From Mytilus trossulus (Eukaryota; Mollusca; Bivalvia; Mytilida; Mytilidae), in NCBI RefSeq assembly GCF_036588685.1, contig NC_086379.1, forward strand, positions 13,625,862-13,689,861: DNA of 64,000 nt, in the 5' to 3' direction. Of the stretch, positions 13,201 to 28,565 are shown piece by piece. The first letter of the stretch is position 1; every line of letters begins with the position of its first letter. The notes under the pieces are model-generated. The model had not been told where the DNA came from. It saw only the letters and a program-made list of their open reading frames with translations, and searched no databases. Made by a program: the position numbers and the translations under genes.

Positions 13201-16200
13201 TTGCACACGTCTTTTGGTTATCTGTGTCGGTAGGATGCGGCTCATTGACGTTTACACCACACTTGTTTTTGATAGACATTGTAAATTTTCAAACATACAG
13301 TTAAGGTGTTATTTAATATCTGATAAGCGATGAAGAGGAGACAAAAGGAGCCAATATAAAGGAGAAGAAATTATCTTATCTAAAGACAAAAATGACCTGT
13401 TTGGTCGTTCGTATTTCCGTTGTCTATAAATATAGTTCCTGCCATTTTTATGAATGGAATCTATAAGTACTGTGTCTTTAAGGGGGACATCAATGGCTAA
13501 AAATGATTAGTTATGCTTTTTTTGTAGGAAAGATTAACATCATTTTTGAAAAATTATTTTCTTTTTCAGATGGCATTGTGGATTACAGTGTCAGATTTGT
13601 ATGGATGGCAAATCTGTCTATTCAACAAATGAAAAAGAAAATTGTATGTTAAAAAATGCGACTTTTCCAATGTGTCTATTGACGCCATTTAAATATCTAA
13701 GCAGTTCAAATGTGTTAATAATTGAGTATTATTATAATATGTCACGATACTCAAGAGATTTTCAACTTTTTCTTCATTTAGTAACTGTATACGGATAATA
13801 TGTGAAACAAAAAAACATGTCTTCACTGGGAACTCCAGAGCTGAATCATGAAGACTTCAGTTTAGCAGGGACTTAACTCTAAGCTAGTTTTGGCCATTTT
13901 TGCAAATAAGAACTTTACATAAACAGTTAGTGTGAAACTGTTGTGCTCCACGACGACATGTCTTCTTAACTACAGAATGATGCATTGAAATAGAGACTGT
14001 GCAATGCATTCACAGAATTTTCGAAAATTTTCGACATATAACACACCCTTTCATTTTGAAAATAGAAATTCTATATCTATTAGTGTGGACCTAAAGTTGT
14101 ATGACAAGTTTACTTTAACTTTGAAAAGTTTAACTTAATATAGACTTAAGAACAAAAGGTCACCACACATAACCTGTGATGGACACAAAGACCTTAAAAA
14201 GCAGGTCCTACCTATACCGTTTTTTCCTTCCAACCCTTTTTACTTCTTTACCATGTACTTTTTTTCTTTTTCTTTACATAAAGTTGATTGAAGTTTTCAT
14301 CATACTTCGGGTTTAAAAGAGTCTTTTGTTACAGGTATTAAAGAAATCCTTTATTTCCCTGAAGCTGCTTCATGACCAGCGGCAAATATTACAGTCATAA
14401 TGCAAAATATTTAGTAACAAGTGTGTGATGCAAAACATTGCTCTACTGAAATAACAACTCCAGTTGATAGATTCTTGTTACCAAAGGAATGAGCGGGGTA
14501 GAACACGTCTGAAATAAACTATGATGGATTTATCGATTTTTAGTGTGTAATGCCACTTTCATTAGTATGCAAACAGTAATTTTTATTATGGGAAAATACC
14601 AACAAATCGAGAGAGAAAAATTAATAATTGGAAGCATGAGACAAGTTAATAGTTCATTCAGACCTATATTATGTCGCTGGGATGCTGTCTCATTGAAGGA
14701 AACTCGCATCTATTTGTTTAACGTCAAACTTGCACACGTCTTTTGGTTATCTGTGTCGGTAGGATGCGGCTCATTGACGTTTACACCACACTTGTTTTTG
14801 ATAGACATTGTAAATTTTCAAACATACAGTTAAGGTGTTATTTAATATCTGATAAGCGATGAAGAGGAGACAAAAGGAGCCAATATAAAGGAGAAGAAAT
14901 TATCTTATCTAAAGACAAAAATGACCTGTTTGGTCGTTCGTATTTCCGTTGTCTATAAATATAGTTCCTGCCATTTTTATGAATGGAATCTATAAGTACT
15001 GTGTCTTTAAGGGGGACATCAATGGCTAAAAATGATTAGTTATGCTTTTTTTGTAGGAAAGATTAACATCATTTTTGAAAAATTATTTTCTTTTTCAGAT
15101 GGCATTGTGGATTACAGTGTCAGATTTGTATGGATGGCAAATCTGTCTATTCAACAAATGAAAAAGAAAATTGTATGTTAAAAAATGCGACTTTTCCAAT
15201 GTGTCTATTGACGCCATTTAAATATCTAAGCAGTTCAAATGTGTTAATAATTGAGTATTATTATAATATGTCAAGATACTCAAGAGATTTTCAACTTTTT
15301 CTTCATTTAGTAACTGTATACGGATAATATGTGAAACAAAAAAACATGTCTTCACTGGGAACTCCAGAGCTGAACAATGAAGACTTCAGTTTAGCAGGGA
15401 CTTAACTCTAAGCTAGTTTTGGCCATTTTTGCAAATAAGAACTTTACATAAACAGTTAGTGTGAAACTGTTGTGCTCCACGACGACATGTCTTCTTAACT
15501 ACAGAATGATGCATTGAAATAGAGACTGTGCAATGCATTCACAGAATTTTCGAAAATTTTCGACATATAACACACCCTTTCATTTTGAAAATAGAAATTC
15601 TATATCTATTAGTGTGGACCTAAAGTTGTATGACAAGTTTACTTTAAATTTGAAAAGTTTAACTTAATATAGACTTAAGAACAAAAGGTCACCACACATA
15701 ACCTGTGATGGACACAAAGACCTTAAAAAGCAGGTCCTACCTATACCGTTTTTTCCTTCCAACCCTTTTTACTTCTTTACCATGTACTTTTTTTCTTTTT
15801 CTTTACATAAAGTTGATTGAAGTTTTCATCATACTTCGGGTTTAAAAGAGTCTTTTGTTACAGGTATTAAAGAAATCCTTTATTTCCCTGAAGCTGCTTC
15901 ATGACCAGCGGCAAATATTACAGTCATAATGCAAAATATTTAGTAACAAGTGTGTGATGCAAAACATTGCTCTACTGAAATAACAACTCCAGTTGATAGA
16001 TTCTTGTTACCAAAGGAATGAGCGGGGTAGAACACGTCTGAAATAAACTATGATGGATTTATCGATTTTTAGTGTGTAATGCCACTTTCATTAGTATGCA
16101 AACAGTAATTTTTATTATGGGAAAATACCAACAAATCGAGAGAGAAAAATTAATAATTGGAAGCATGATACAAGTTAATAGTTCATTCAGACCTATATTA

Positions 16201-19200
16201 TGTCGCTGGGATGCTGTCTCATTGAAGGAAACTCGCATCTATTTGTTTAACGTCAAACTTGCACACGTCTTTTGGTTATCTGTGTCGGTAGGATGCGGCT
16301 CATTGACGTTTACACCACACTTGTTTTTGATAGACATTGTAAATTTTCAAACATACAGTTAAGGTGTTATTTAATATCTGATAAGCGATGAAGAGGAGAC
16401 AAAAGGAGCCAATATAAAGGAGAAGAAATTATCTTATCTAAAGACAAAAATGACCTGTTTGGTCGTTCGTATTTCCGTTGTCTATAAATATAGTTCCTGC
16501 CATTTTTATGAATGGAATCTATAAGTACTGTGTCTTTAAGGGGGACATCAATGGCTAAAAATGATTAGTTATGCTTTTTTTGTAGGAAAGATTAACATCA
16601 TTTTTGAAAAATTATTTTCTTTTTCAGATGGCATTGTGGATTACAGTGTCAGATTTGTATGGATGGCAAATCTGTCTATTCAACAAATGAAAAAGAAAAT
16701 TGTATGTTAAAAAATGCGACTTTTCCAATGTGTCTATTGACGCCATTTAAATATCTAAGCAGTTCAAATGTGTTAATAATTGAGTATTATTATAATATGT
16801 CAAGATACTCAAGAGATTTTCAACTTTTTCTTCATTTAGTAACTGTATACGGATAATATGTGAAACAAAAAAACATGTCTTCACTGGGAACTCCAGAGCT
16901 GAATCATGAAGACTTCAGTTTAGCAGGGACTTAACTCTAAGCTAGTTTTGGCCATTTTTGCAAATAAGAACTTTACATAAACAGTTAGTGTGAAACTGTT
17001 GTGCTCCACGACGACATGTCTTCTTAACTACAGAATGATGCATTGAAATAGAGACTGTGCAATGCATTCACAGAATTTTCGAAAATTTTCGACATATAAC
17101 ACACCCTTTCATTTTGAAAATAGAAATTCTATATCTATTAGTGTGGACCTAAAGTTGTATGACAAGTTTACTTTAAATTTGAAAAGTTTAACTTAATATA
17201 GACTTAAGAACAAAAGGTCACCACACATAACCTGTGATGGACACAAAGACCTTAAAAAGCAGGTCCTACCTATACCGTTTTTTCCTTCCAACCCTTTTTA
17301 CTTCTTTACCATGTACTTTTTTTCTTTTTCTTTACATAAAGTTGATTGAAGTTTTCATCATACTTCGGGTTTAAAAGAGTCTTTTGTTACAGGTATTAAA
17401 GAAATCCTTTATTTCCCTGAAGCTGCTTCATGACCAGCGGCAAATATTACAGTCATAATGCAAAATATTTAGTAACAAGTGTGTGATGCAAAACATTGCT
17501 CTACTGAAATAACAACTCCAGTTGATAGATTCTTGTTACCAAAGGAATGAGCGGGGTAGAACACGTCTGAAATAAACTATGATGGATTTATCGATTTTTA
17601 GTGTGTAATGCCACTTTCATTAGTATGCAAACAGTAATTTTTATTATGGGAAAATACCAACAAATCGAGAGAGAAAAATTAATAATTGGAAGCATGATAC
17701 AAGTTAATAGTTCATTCATACCTATATTATGTCGCTGGGATGCTGTCTCATTGAAGGAAACTCGCATCTATTTGTTTAACGTCAAACTTGCACACGTCTT
17801 TTGGTTATCTGTGTCGGTAGGATGCGGCTCATTGACGTTTACACCACACTTGTTTTTGATAGACATTGTAAATTTTCAAACATACAGTTAAGGTGTTATT
17901 TAATATCTGATAAGCGATGAAGAGGAGACAAAAGGAGCCAATATAAAGGAGAAGAAATTATCTTATCTAAAGACAAAAATGACCTGTTTGGTCGTTCGTA
18001 TTTCCGTTGTCTATAAATATAGTTCCTGCCATTTTTATGAATGGAATCTATAAGTACTGTGTCTTTAAGGGGGACATCAATGGCTAAAAATGATTAGTTA
18101 TGCTTTTTTTGTAGGAAAGATTAACATCATTTTTGAAAAATTATTTTCTTTTTCAGATGGCATTGTGGATTACAGTGTCAGATTTGTATGGATGGCAAAT
18201 CTGTCTATTCAACAAATGAAAAAGAAAATTGTATGTTAAAAAATGCGACTTTTCCAATGTGTCTATTGACGCCATTTAAATATCTAAGCAGTTCAAATGT
18301 GTTAATAATTGAGTATTATTATAATATGTCACGATACTCAAGAGATTTTCAACTTTTTCTTCATTTAGTAACTGTATACGGATAATATGTGAAACAAAAA
18401 AACATGTCTTCACTGGGAACTCCAGAGCTGAATCATGAAGACTTCAGTTTAGCAGGGACTTAACTCTAAGCTAGTTTTGGCCATTTTTGCAAATAAGAAC
18501 TTTACATAAACAGTTAGTGTGAAACTGTTGTGCTCCACGACGACATGTCTTCTTAACTACAGAATGATGCATTGAAATAGAGACTGTGCAATGCATTCAC
18601 AGAATTTTCGAAAATTTTCGACATATAACACACCCTTTCATTTTGAAAATAGAAATTCTATATCTATTAGTGTGGACCTAAAGTTGTATGACAAGTTTAC
18701 TTTAACTTTGAAAAGTTTAACTTAATATAGACTTAAGAACAAAAGGTCACCACACATAACCTGTGATGGACACAAAGACCTTAAAAAGCAGGTCCTACCT
18801 ATACCGTTTTTTCCTTCCAACCCTTTTTACTTCTTTACCATGTACTTTTTTTCTTTTTCTTTACATAAAGTTGATTGAAGTTTTCATCATACTTCGGGTT
18901 TAAAAGAGTCTTTTGTTACAGGTATTAAAGAAATCCTTTATTTCCCTGAAGCTGCTTCATGACCAGCGGCAAATATTACAGTCATAATGCAAAATATTTA
19001 GTAACAAGTGTGTGATGCAAAACATTGCTCTACTGAAATAACAACTCCAGTTGATAGATTCTTGTTACCAAAGGAATGAGCGGGGTAGAACACGTCTGAA
19101 ATAAACTATGATGGATTTATCGATTTTTAGTGTGTAATGCCACTTTCATTAGTATGCAAACAGTAATTTTTATTATGGGAAAATACCAACAAATCGAGAG

Positions 19201-22200
19201 AGAAAAATTAATAATTGGAAGCATGAGACAAGTTAATAGTTCATTCAGACCTATATTATGTCGCTGGGATGCTGTCTCATTGAAGGAAACTCGCATCTAT
19301 TTGTTTAACGTCAAACTTGCACACGTCTTTTGGTTATCTGTGTCGGTAGGATGCGGCTCATTGACGTTTACACCACACTTGTTTTTGATAGACATTGTAA
19401 ATTTTCAAACATACAGTTAAGGTGTTATTTAATATCTGATAAGCGATGAAGAGGAGACAAAAGGAGCCAATATAAAGGAGAAGAAATTATCTTATCTAAA
19501 GACAAAAATGACCTGTTTGGTCGTTCGTATTTCCGTTGTCTATAAATATAGTTCCTGCCATTTTTATGAATGGAATCTATAAGTACTGTGTCTTTAAGGG
19601 GGACATCAATGGCTAAAAATGATTAGTTATGCTTTTTTTGTAGGAAAGATTAACATCATTTTTGAAAAATTATTTTCTTTTTCAGATGGCATTGTGGATT
19701 ACAGTGTCAGATTTGTATGGATGGCAAATCTGTCTATTCAACAAATGAAAAAGAAAATTGTATGTTAAAAAATGCGACTTTTCCAATGTGTCTATTGACG
19801 CCATTTAAATATCTAAGCAGTTCAAATGTGTTAATAATTGAGTATTATTATAATATGTCAAGATACTCAAGAGATTTTCAACTTTTTCTTCATTTAGTAA
19901 CTGTATACGGATAATATGTGAAACAAAAAAACATGTCTTCACTGGGAACTCCAGAGCTGAATCATGAAGACTTCAGTTTAGCAGGGACTTAACTCTAAGC
20001 TAGTTTTGGCCATTTTTGCAAATAAGAACTTTACATAAACAGTTAGTGTGAAACTGTTGTGCTCCACGACGACATGTCTTCTTAACTACAGAATGATGCA
20101 TTGAAATAGAGACTGTGCAATGCATTCACAGAATTTTCGAAAATTTTCGACATATAACACACCCTTTCATTTTGAAAATAGAAATTCTATATCTATTAGT
20201 GTGGACCTAAAGTTGTATGACAAGTTTACTTTAACTTTGAAAAGTTTAACTTAATATAGACTTAAGAACAAAAGGTCACCACACATAACCTGTGATGGAC
20301 ACAAAGACCTTAAAAAGCAGGTCCTACCTATACCGTTTTTTCCTTCCAACCCTTTTTACTTCTTTACCATGTACTTTTTTTCTTTTTCTTTACATAAAGT
20401 TGATTGAAGTTTTCATCATACTTCGGGTTTAAAAGAGTCTTTTGTTACAGGTATTAAAGAAATCCTTTATTTCCCTGAAGCTGCTTCATGACCAGCGGCA
20501 AATATTACAGTCATAATGCAAAATATTTAGTAACAAGTGTGTGATGCAAAACATTGCTCTACTGAAATAACAACTCCAGTTGATAGATTCTTGTTACCAA
20601 AGGAATGAGCGGGGTAGAACACGTCTGAAATAAACTATGATGGATTTATCGATTTTTAGTGTGTAATGCCACTTTCATTAGTATGCAAACAGTAATTTTT
20701 ATTATGGGAAAATACCAACAAATCGAGAGAGAAAAATTAATAATTGGAAGCATGAGACAAGTTAATAGTTCATTCAGACCTATATTATGTCGCTGGGATG
20801 CTGTCTCATTGAAGGAAACTCGCATCTATTTGTTTAACGTCAAACTTGCACACGTCTTTTGGTTATCTGTGTCGGTAGGATGCGGCTCATTGACGTTTAC
20901 ACCACACTTGTTTTTGATAGACATTGTAAATTTTCAAACATACAGTTAAGGTGTTATTTAATATCTGATAAGCGATGAAGAGGAGACAAAAGGAGCCAAT
21001 ATAAAGGAGAAGAAATTATCTTATCTAAAGACAAAAATGACCTGTTTGGTCGTTCGTATTTCCGTTGTCTATAAATATAGTTCCTGCCATTTTTATGAAT
21101 GGAATCTATAAGTACTGTGTCTTTAAGGGGGACATCAATGGCTAAAAATGATTAGTTATGCTTTTTTTGTAGGAAAGATTAACATCATTTTTGAAAAATT
21201 ATTTTCTTTTTCAGATGGCATTGTGGATTACAGTGTCAGATTTGTATGGATGGCAAATCTGTCTATTCAACAAATGAAAAAGAAAATTGTATGTTAAAAA
21301 ATGCGACTTTTCCAATGTGTCTATTGACGCCATTTAAATATCTAAGCAGTTCAAATGTGTTAATAATTGAGTATTATTATAATATGTCAAGATACTCAAG
21401 AGATTTTCAACTTTTTCTTCATTTAGTAACTGTATACGGATAATATGTGAAACAAAAAAACATGTCTTCACTGGGAACTCCAGAGCTGAATCATGAAGAC
21501 TTCAGTTTAGCAGGGACTTAACTCTAAGCTAGTTTTGGCCATTTTTGCAAATAAGAACTTTACATAAACAGTTAGTGTGAAACTGTTGTGCTCCACGACG
21601 ACATGTCTTCTTAACTACAGAATGATGCATTGAAATAGAGACTGTGCAATGCATTCACAGAATTTTCGAAAATTTTCGACATATAACACACCCTTTCATT
21701 TTGAAAATAGAAATTCTATATCTATTAGTGTGGACCTAAAGTTGTATGACAAGTTTACTTTAACTTTGAAAAGTTTAACTTAATATAGACTTAAGAACAA
21801 AAGGTCACCACACATAACCTGTGATGGACACAAAGACCTTAAAAAGCAGGTCCTACCTATACCGTTTTTTCCTTCCAACCCTTTTTACTTCTTTACCATG
21901 TACTTTTTTTCTTTTTCTTTACATAAAGTTGATTGAAGTTTTCATCATACTTCGGGTTTAAAAGAGTCTTTTGTTACAGGTATTAAAGAAATCCTTTATT
22001 TCCCTGAAGCTGCTTCATGACCAGCGGCAAATATTACAGTCATAATGCAAAATATTTAGTAACAAGTGTGTGATGCAAAACATTGCTCTACTGAAATAAC
22101 AACTCCAGTTGATAGATTCTTGTTACCAAAGGAATGAGCGGGGTAGAACACGTCTGAAATAAACTATGATGGATTTATCGATTTTTAGTGTGTAATGCCA

Positions 22201-25200
22201 CTTTCATTAGTATGCAAACAGTAATTTTTATTATGGGAAAATACCAACAAATCGAGAGAGAAAAATTAATAATTGGAAGCATGAGACAAGTTAATAGTTC
22301 ATTCAGACCTATATTATGTCGCTGGGATGCTGTCTCATTGAAGGAAACTCGCATCTATTTGTTTAACGTCAAACTTGCACACGTCTTTTGGTTATCTGTG
22401 TCGGTAGGATGCGGCTCATTGACGTTTACACCACACTTGTTTTTGATAGACATTGTAAATTTTCAAACATACAGTTAAGGTGTTATTTAATATCTGATAA
22501 GCGATGAAGAGGAGACAAAAGGAGCCAATATAAAGGAGAAGAAATTATCTTATCTAAAGACAAAAATGACCTGTTTGGTCGTTCGTATTTCCGTTGTCTA
22601 TAAATATAGTTCCTGCCATTTTTATGAATGGAATCTATAAGTACTGTGTCTTTAAGGGGGACATCAATGGCTAAAAATGATTAGTTATGCTTTTTTTGTA
22701 GGAAAGATTAACATCATTTTTGAAAAATTATTTTCTTTTTCAGATGGCATTGTGGATTACAGTGTCAGATTTGTATGGATGGCAAATCTGTCTATTCAAC
22801 AAATGAAAAAGAAAATTGTATGTTAAAAAATGCGACTTTTCCAATGTGTCTATTGACGCCATTTAAATATCTAAGCAGTTCAAATGTGTTAATAATTGAG
22901 TATTATTATAATATGTCAAGATACTCAAGAGATTTTCAACTTTTTCTTCATTTAGTAACTGTATACGGATAATATGTGAAACAAAAAAAACATGTCTTCA
23001 CTGGGAACTCCAGAGCTGAATCATGAAGACTTCAGTTTAGCAGGGACTTAACTCTAAGCTAGTTTTGGCCATTTTTGCAAATAAGAACTTTACATAAACA
23101 GTTAGTGTGAAACTGTTGTGCTCCACGACGACATGTCTTCTTAACTACAGAATGATGCATTGAAATAGAGACTGTGCAATGCATTCACAGAATTTTCGAA
23201 AATTTTCGACATATAACACACCCTTTCATTTTGAAAATAGAAATTCTATATCTATTAGTGTGGACCTAAAGTTGTATGACAAGTTTACTTTAACTTTGAA
23301 AAGTTTAACTTAATATAGACTTAAGAACAAAAGGTCACCACACATAACCTGTGATGGACACAAAGACCTTAAAAAGCAGGTCCTACCTATACCGTTTTTT
23401 CCTTCCAACCCTTTTTACTTCTTTACCATGTACTTTTTTTCTTTTTCTTTACATAAAGTTGATTGAAGTTTTCATCATACTTCGGGTTTAAAAGAGTCTT
23501 TTGTTACAGGTATTAAAGAAATCCTTTATTTCCCTGAAGCTGCTTCATGACCAGCGGCAAATATTACAGTCATAATGCAAAATATTTAGTAACAAGTGTG
23601 TGATGCAAAACATTGCTCTACTGAAATAACAACTCCAGTTGATAGATTCTTGTTACCAAAGGAATGAGCGGGGTAGAACACGTCTGAAATAAACTATGAT
23701 GGATTTATCGATTTTTAGTGTGTAATGCCACTTTCATTAGTATGCAAACAGTAATTTTTATTATGGGAAAATACCAACAAATCGAGAGAGAAAAATTAAT
23801 AATTGGAAGCATGATACAAGTTAATAGTTCATTCATACCTATATTATGTCGCTGGGATGCTGTCTCATTGAAGGAAACTCGCATCTATTTGTTTAACGTC
23901 AAACTTGCACACGTCTTTTGGTTATCTGTGTCGGTAGGATGCGGCTCATTGACGTTTACACCACACTTGTTTTTGATAGACATTGTAAATTTTCAAACAT
24001 ACAGTTAAGGTGTTATTTAATATCTGATAAGCGATGAAGAGGAGACAAAAGGAGCCAATATAAAGGAGAAGAAATTATCTTATCTAAAGACAAAAATGAC
24101 CTGTTTGGTCGTTCGTATTTCCGTTGTCTATAAATATAGTTCCTGCCATTTTTATGAATGGAATCTATAAGTACTGTGTCTTTAAGGGGGACATCAATGG
24201 CTAAAAATGATTAGTTATGCTTTTTTTGTAGGAAAGATTAACATCATTTTTGAAAAATTATTTTCTTTTTCAGATGGCATTGTGGATTACAGTGTCAGAT
24301 TTGTATGGATGGCAAATCTGTCTATTCAACAAATGAAAAAGAAAATTGTATGTTAAAAAATGCGACTTTTCCAATGTGTCTATTGACGCCATTTAAATAT
24401 CTAAGCAGTTCAAATGTGTTAATAATTGAGTATTATTATAATATGTCAAGATACTCAAGAGATTTTCAACTTTTTCTTCATTTAGTAACTGTATACGGAT
24501 AATATGTGAAACAAAAAAACATGTCTTCACTGGGAACTCCAGAGCTGAATCATGAAGACTTCAGTTTAGCAGGGACTTAACTCTAAGCTAGTTTTGGCCA
24601 TTTTTGCAAATAAGAACTTTACATAAACAGTTAGTGTGAAACTGTTGTGCTCCACGACGACATGTCTTCTTAACTACAGAATGATGCATTGAAATAGAGA
24701 CTGTGCAATGCATTCACAGAATTTTCGAAAATTTTCGACATATAACACACCCTTTCATTTTGAAAATAGAAATTCTATATCTATTAGTGTGGACCTAAAG
24801 TTGTATGACAAGTTTACTTTAACTTTGAAAAGTTTAACTTAATATAGACTTAAGAACAAAAGGTCACCACACATAACCTGTGATGGACACAAAGACCTTA
24901 AAAAGCAGGTCCTATCTATACCGTTTTTTCCTTCCAACCCTTTTTACTTCTTTACCATGTACTTTTTTTCTTTTTCTTTACATAAAGTTGATTGAAGTTT
25001 TCATCATACTTCGGGTTTAAAAGAGTCTTTTGTTACAGGTATTAAAGAAATCCTTTATTTCCCTGAAGCTGCTTCATGACCAGCGGCAAATATTACAGTC
25101 ATAATGCAAAATATTTAGTAACAAGTGTGTGATGCAAAACATTGCTCTACTGAAATAACAACTCCAGTTGATAGATTCTTGTTACCAAAGGAATGAGCGG

Positions 25201-28200
25201 GGTAGAACACGTCTGAAATAAACTATGATGGATTTATCGATTTTTAGTGTGTAATGCCACTTTCATTAGTATGCAAACAGTAATTTTTATTATGGGAAAA
25301 TACCAACAAATCGAGAGAGAAAAATTAATAATTGGAAGCATGAGACAAGTTAATAGTTCATTCAGACCTATATTATGTCGCTGGGATGCTGTCTCATTGA
25401 AGGAAACTCGCATCTATTTGTTTAACGTCAAACTTGCACACGTCTTTTGGTTATCTGTGTCGGTAGGATGCGGCTCATTGACGTTTACACCACACTTGTT
25501 TTTGATAGACATTGTAAATTTTCAAACATACAGTTAAGGTGTTATTTAATATCTGATAAGCGATGAAGAGGAGACAAAAGGAGCCAATATAAAGGAGAAG
25601 AAATTATCTTATCTAAAGACAAAAATGACCTGTTTGGTCGTTCGTATTTCCGTTGTCTATAAATATAGTTCCTGCCATTTTTATGAATGGAATCTATAAG
25701 TACTGTGTCTTTAAGGGGGACATCAATGGCTAAAAATGATTAGTTATGCTTTTTTTGTAGGAAAGATTAACATCATTTTTGAAAAATTATTTTCTTTTTC
25801 AGATGGCATTGTGGATTACAGTGTCAGATTTGTATGGATGGCAAATCTGTCTATTCAACAAATGAAAAAGAAAATTGTATGTTAAAAAATGCGACTTTTC
25901 CAATGTGTCTATTGACGCCATTTAAATATCTAAGCAGTTCAAATGTGTTAATAATTGAGTATTATTATAATATGTCAAGATACTCAAGAGATTTTCAACT
26001 TTTTCTTCATTTAGTAACTGTATACGGATAATATGTGAAACAAAAAAAACATGTCTTCACTGGGAACTCCAGAGCTGAATCATGAAGACTTCAGTTTAGC
26101 AGGGACTTAACTCTAAGCTAGTTTTGGCCATTTTTGCAAATAAGAACTTTACATAAACAGTTAGTGTGAAACTGTTGTGCTCCACGACGACATGTCTTCT
26201 TAACTACAGAATGATGCATTGAAATAGAGACTGTGCAATGCATTCACAGAATTTTCGAAAATTTTCGACATATAACACACCCTTTCATTTTGAAAATAGA
26301 AATTCTATATCTATTAGTGTGGACCTAAAGTTGTATGACAAGTTTACTTTAACTTTGAAAAGTTTAACTTAATATAGACTTAAGAACAAAAGGTCACCAC
26401 ACATAACCTGTGATGGACACAAAGACCTTAAAAAGCAGGTCCTACCTATACCGTTTTTTCCTTCCAACCCTTTTTACTTCTTTACCATGTACTTTTTTTC
26501 TTTTTCTTTACATAAAGTTGATTGAAGTTTTCATCATACTTCGGGTTTAAAAGAGTCTTTTGTTACAGGTATTAAAGAAATCCTTTATTTCCCTGAAGCT
26601 GCTTCATGACCAGCGGCAAATATTACAGTCATAATGCAAAATATTTAGTAACAAGTGTGTGATGCAAAACATTGCTCTACTGAAATAACAACTCCAGTTG
26701 ATAGATTCTTGTTACCAAAGGAATGAGCGGGGTAGAACACGTCTGAAATAAACTATGATGGATTTATCGATTTTTAGTGTGTAATGCCACTTTCATTAGT
26801 ATGCAAACAGTAATTTTTATTATGGGAAAATACCAACAAATCGAGAGAGAAAAATTAATAATTGGAAGCATGATACAAGTTAATAGTTCATTCATACCTA
26901 TATTATGTCGCTGGGATGCTGTCTCATTGAAGGAAACTCGCATCTATTTGTTTAACGTCAAACTTGCACACGTCTTTTGGTTATCTGTGTCGGTAGGATG
27001 CGGCTCATTGACGTTTACACCACACTTGTTTTTGATAGACATTGTAAATTTTCAAACATACAGTTAAGGTGTTATTTAATATCTGATAAGCGATGAAGAG
27101 GAGACAAAAGGAGCCAATATAAAGGAGAAGAAATTATCTTATCTAAAGACAAAAATGACCTGTTTGGTCGTTCGTATTTCCGTTGTCTATAAATATAGTT
27201 CCTGCCATTTTTATGAATGGAATCTATAAGTACTGTGTCTTTAAGGGGGACATCAATGGCTAAAAATGATTAGTTATGCTTTTTTTGTAGGAAAGATTAA
27301 CATCATTTTTGAAAAATTATTTTCTTTTTCAGATGGCATTGTGGATTACAGTGTCAGATTTGTATGGATGGCAAATCTGTCTATTCAACAAATGAAAAAG
27401 AAAATTGTATGTTAAAAAATGCGACTTTTCCAATGTGTCTATTGACGCCATTTAAATATCTAAGCAGTTCAAATGTGTTAATAATTGAGTATTATTATAA
27501 TATGTCAAGATACTCAAGAGATTTTCAACTTTTTCTTCATTTAGTAACTGTATACGGATAATATGTGAAACAAAAAAACATGTCTTCACTGGGAACTCCA
27601 GAGCTGAATCATGAAGACTTCAGTTTAGCAGGGACTTAACTCTAAGCTAGTTTTGGCCATTTTTGCAAATAAGAACTTTACATAAACAGTTAGTGTGAAA
27701 CTGTTGTGCTCCACGACGACATGTCTTCTTAACTACAGAATGATGCATTGAAATAGAGACTGTGCAATGCATTCACAGAATTTTCGAAAATTTTCGACAT
27801 ATAACACACCCTTTCATTTTGAAAATAGAAATTCTATATCTATTAGTGTGGACCTAAAGTTGTATGACAAGTTTACTTTAACTTTGAAAAGTTTAACTTA
27901 ATATAGACTTAAGAACAAAAGGTCACCACACATAACCTGTGATGGACACAAAGACCTTAAAAAGCAGGTCCTACCTATACCGTTTTTTCCTTCCAACCCT
28001 TTTTACTTCTTTACCATGTACTTTTTTTCTTTTTCTTTACATAAAGTTGATTGAAGTTTTCATCATACTTCGGGTTTAAAAGAGTCTTTTGTTACAGGTA
28101 TTAAAGAAATCCTTTATTTCCCTGAAGCTGCTTCATGACCAGCGGCAAATATTACAGTCATAATGCAAAATATTTAGTAACAAGTGTGTGATGCAAAACA

Positions 28201-28565
28201 TTGCTCTACTGAAATAACAACTCCAGTTGATAGATTCTTGTTACCAAAGGAATGAGCGGGGTAGAACACGTCTGAAATAAACTATGATGGATTTATCGAT
28301 TTTTAGTGTGTAATGCCACTTTCATTAGTATGCAAACAGTAATTTTTATTATGGGAAAATACCAACAAATCGAGAGAGAAAAATTAATAATTGGAAGCAT
28401 GAGACAAGTTAATAGTTCATTCAGACCTATATTATGTCGCTGGGATGCTGTCTCATTGAAGGAAACTCGCATCTATTTGTTTAACGTCAAACTTGCACAC
28501 GTCTTTTGGTTATCTGTGTCGGTAGGATGCGGCTCATTGACGTTTACACCACACTTGTTTTTGAT
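10246..28565 (+). repeat. 1.53-kb tandem macrosatellite, core block B
   Basis: This continues the same array with a unit of 1529-1530 bp. Marker positions are 11485, 13014, 14543, 16072, 17601, 19130, 20659, 22188, 23718, 25247, 26777 and 28306. The longer unit is explained by an extra TA that makes TATAAATA. Diagnostic variants are GAAACAAAAAAACATG (from 10746), GCTGAATCATGAAG and CAGTTAGTGTGAAAC. Two diagnostic sites in the marker frame (ATA or AGA at codon 33, ATA or AGA at codon 40) alternate between copies, which reveals higher-order repeats. Near 28565 the sequence changes to the diverged edge type (TTGATGGACATTG, then GTCTTTTAGGGGG). Confidence 0.95.
10367..10374 (+). promoter_or_regulatory. 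TATA-like box in block B macrosatellite units
   Basis: TATAAATA is present in each block B unit (first seen here) and in both right-edge copies, but is reduced to TAAATA by a 2-bp loss in all block A units. It is identical to the TATAAATA that precedes the two lectin genes in this window. Downstream there is a splice-acceptor-like tract about 135 bp away. Nothing else shows that the unit is transcribed. Confidence 0.3.
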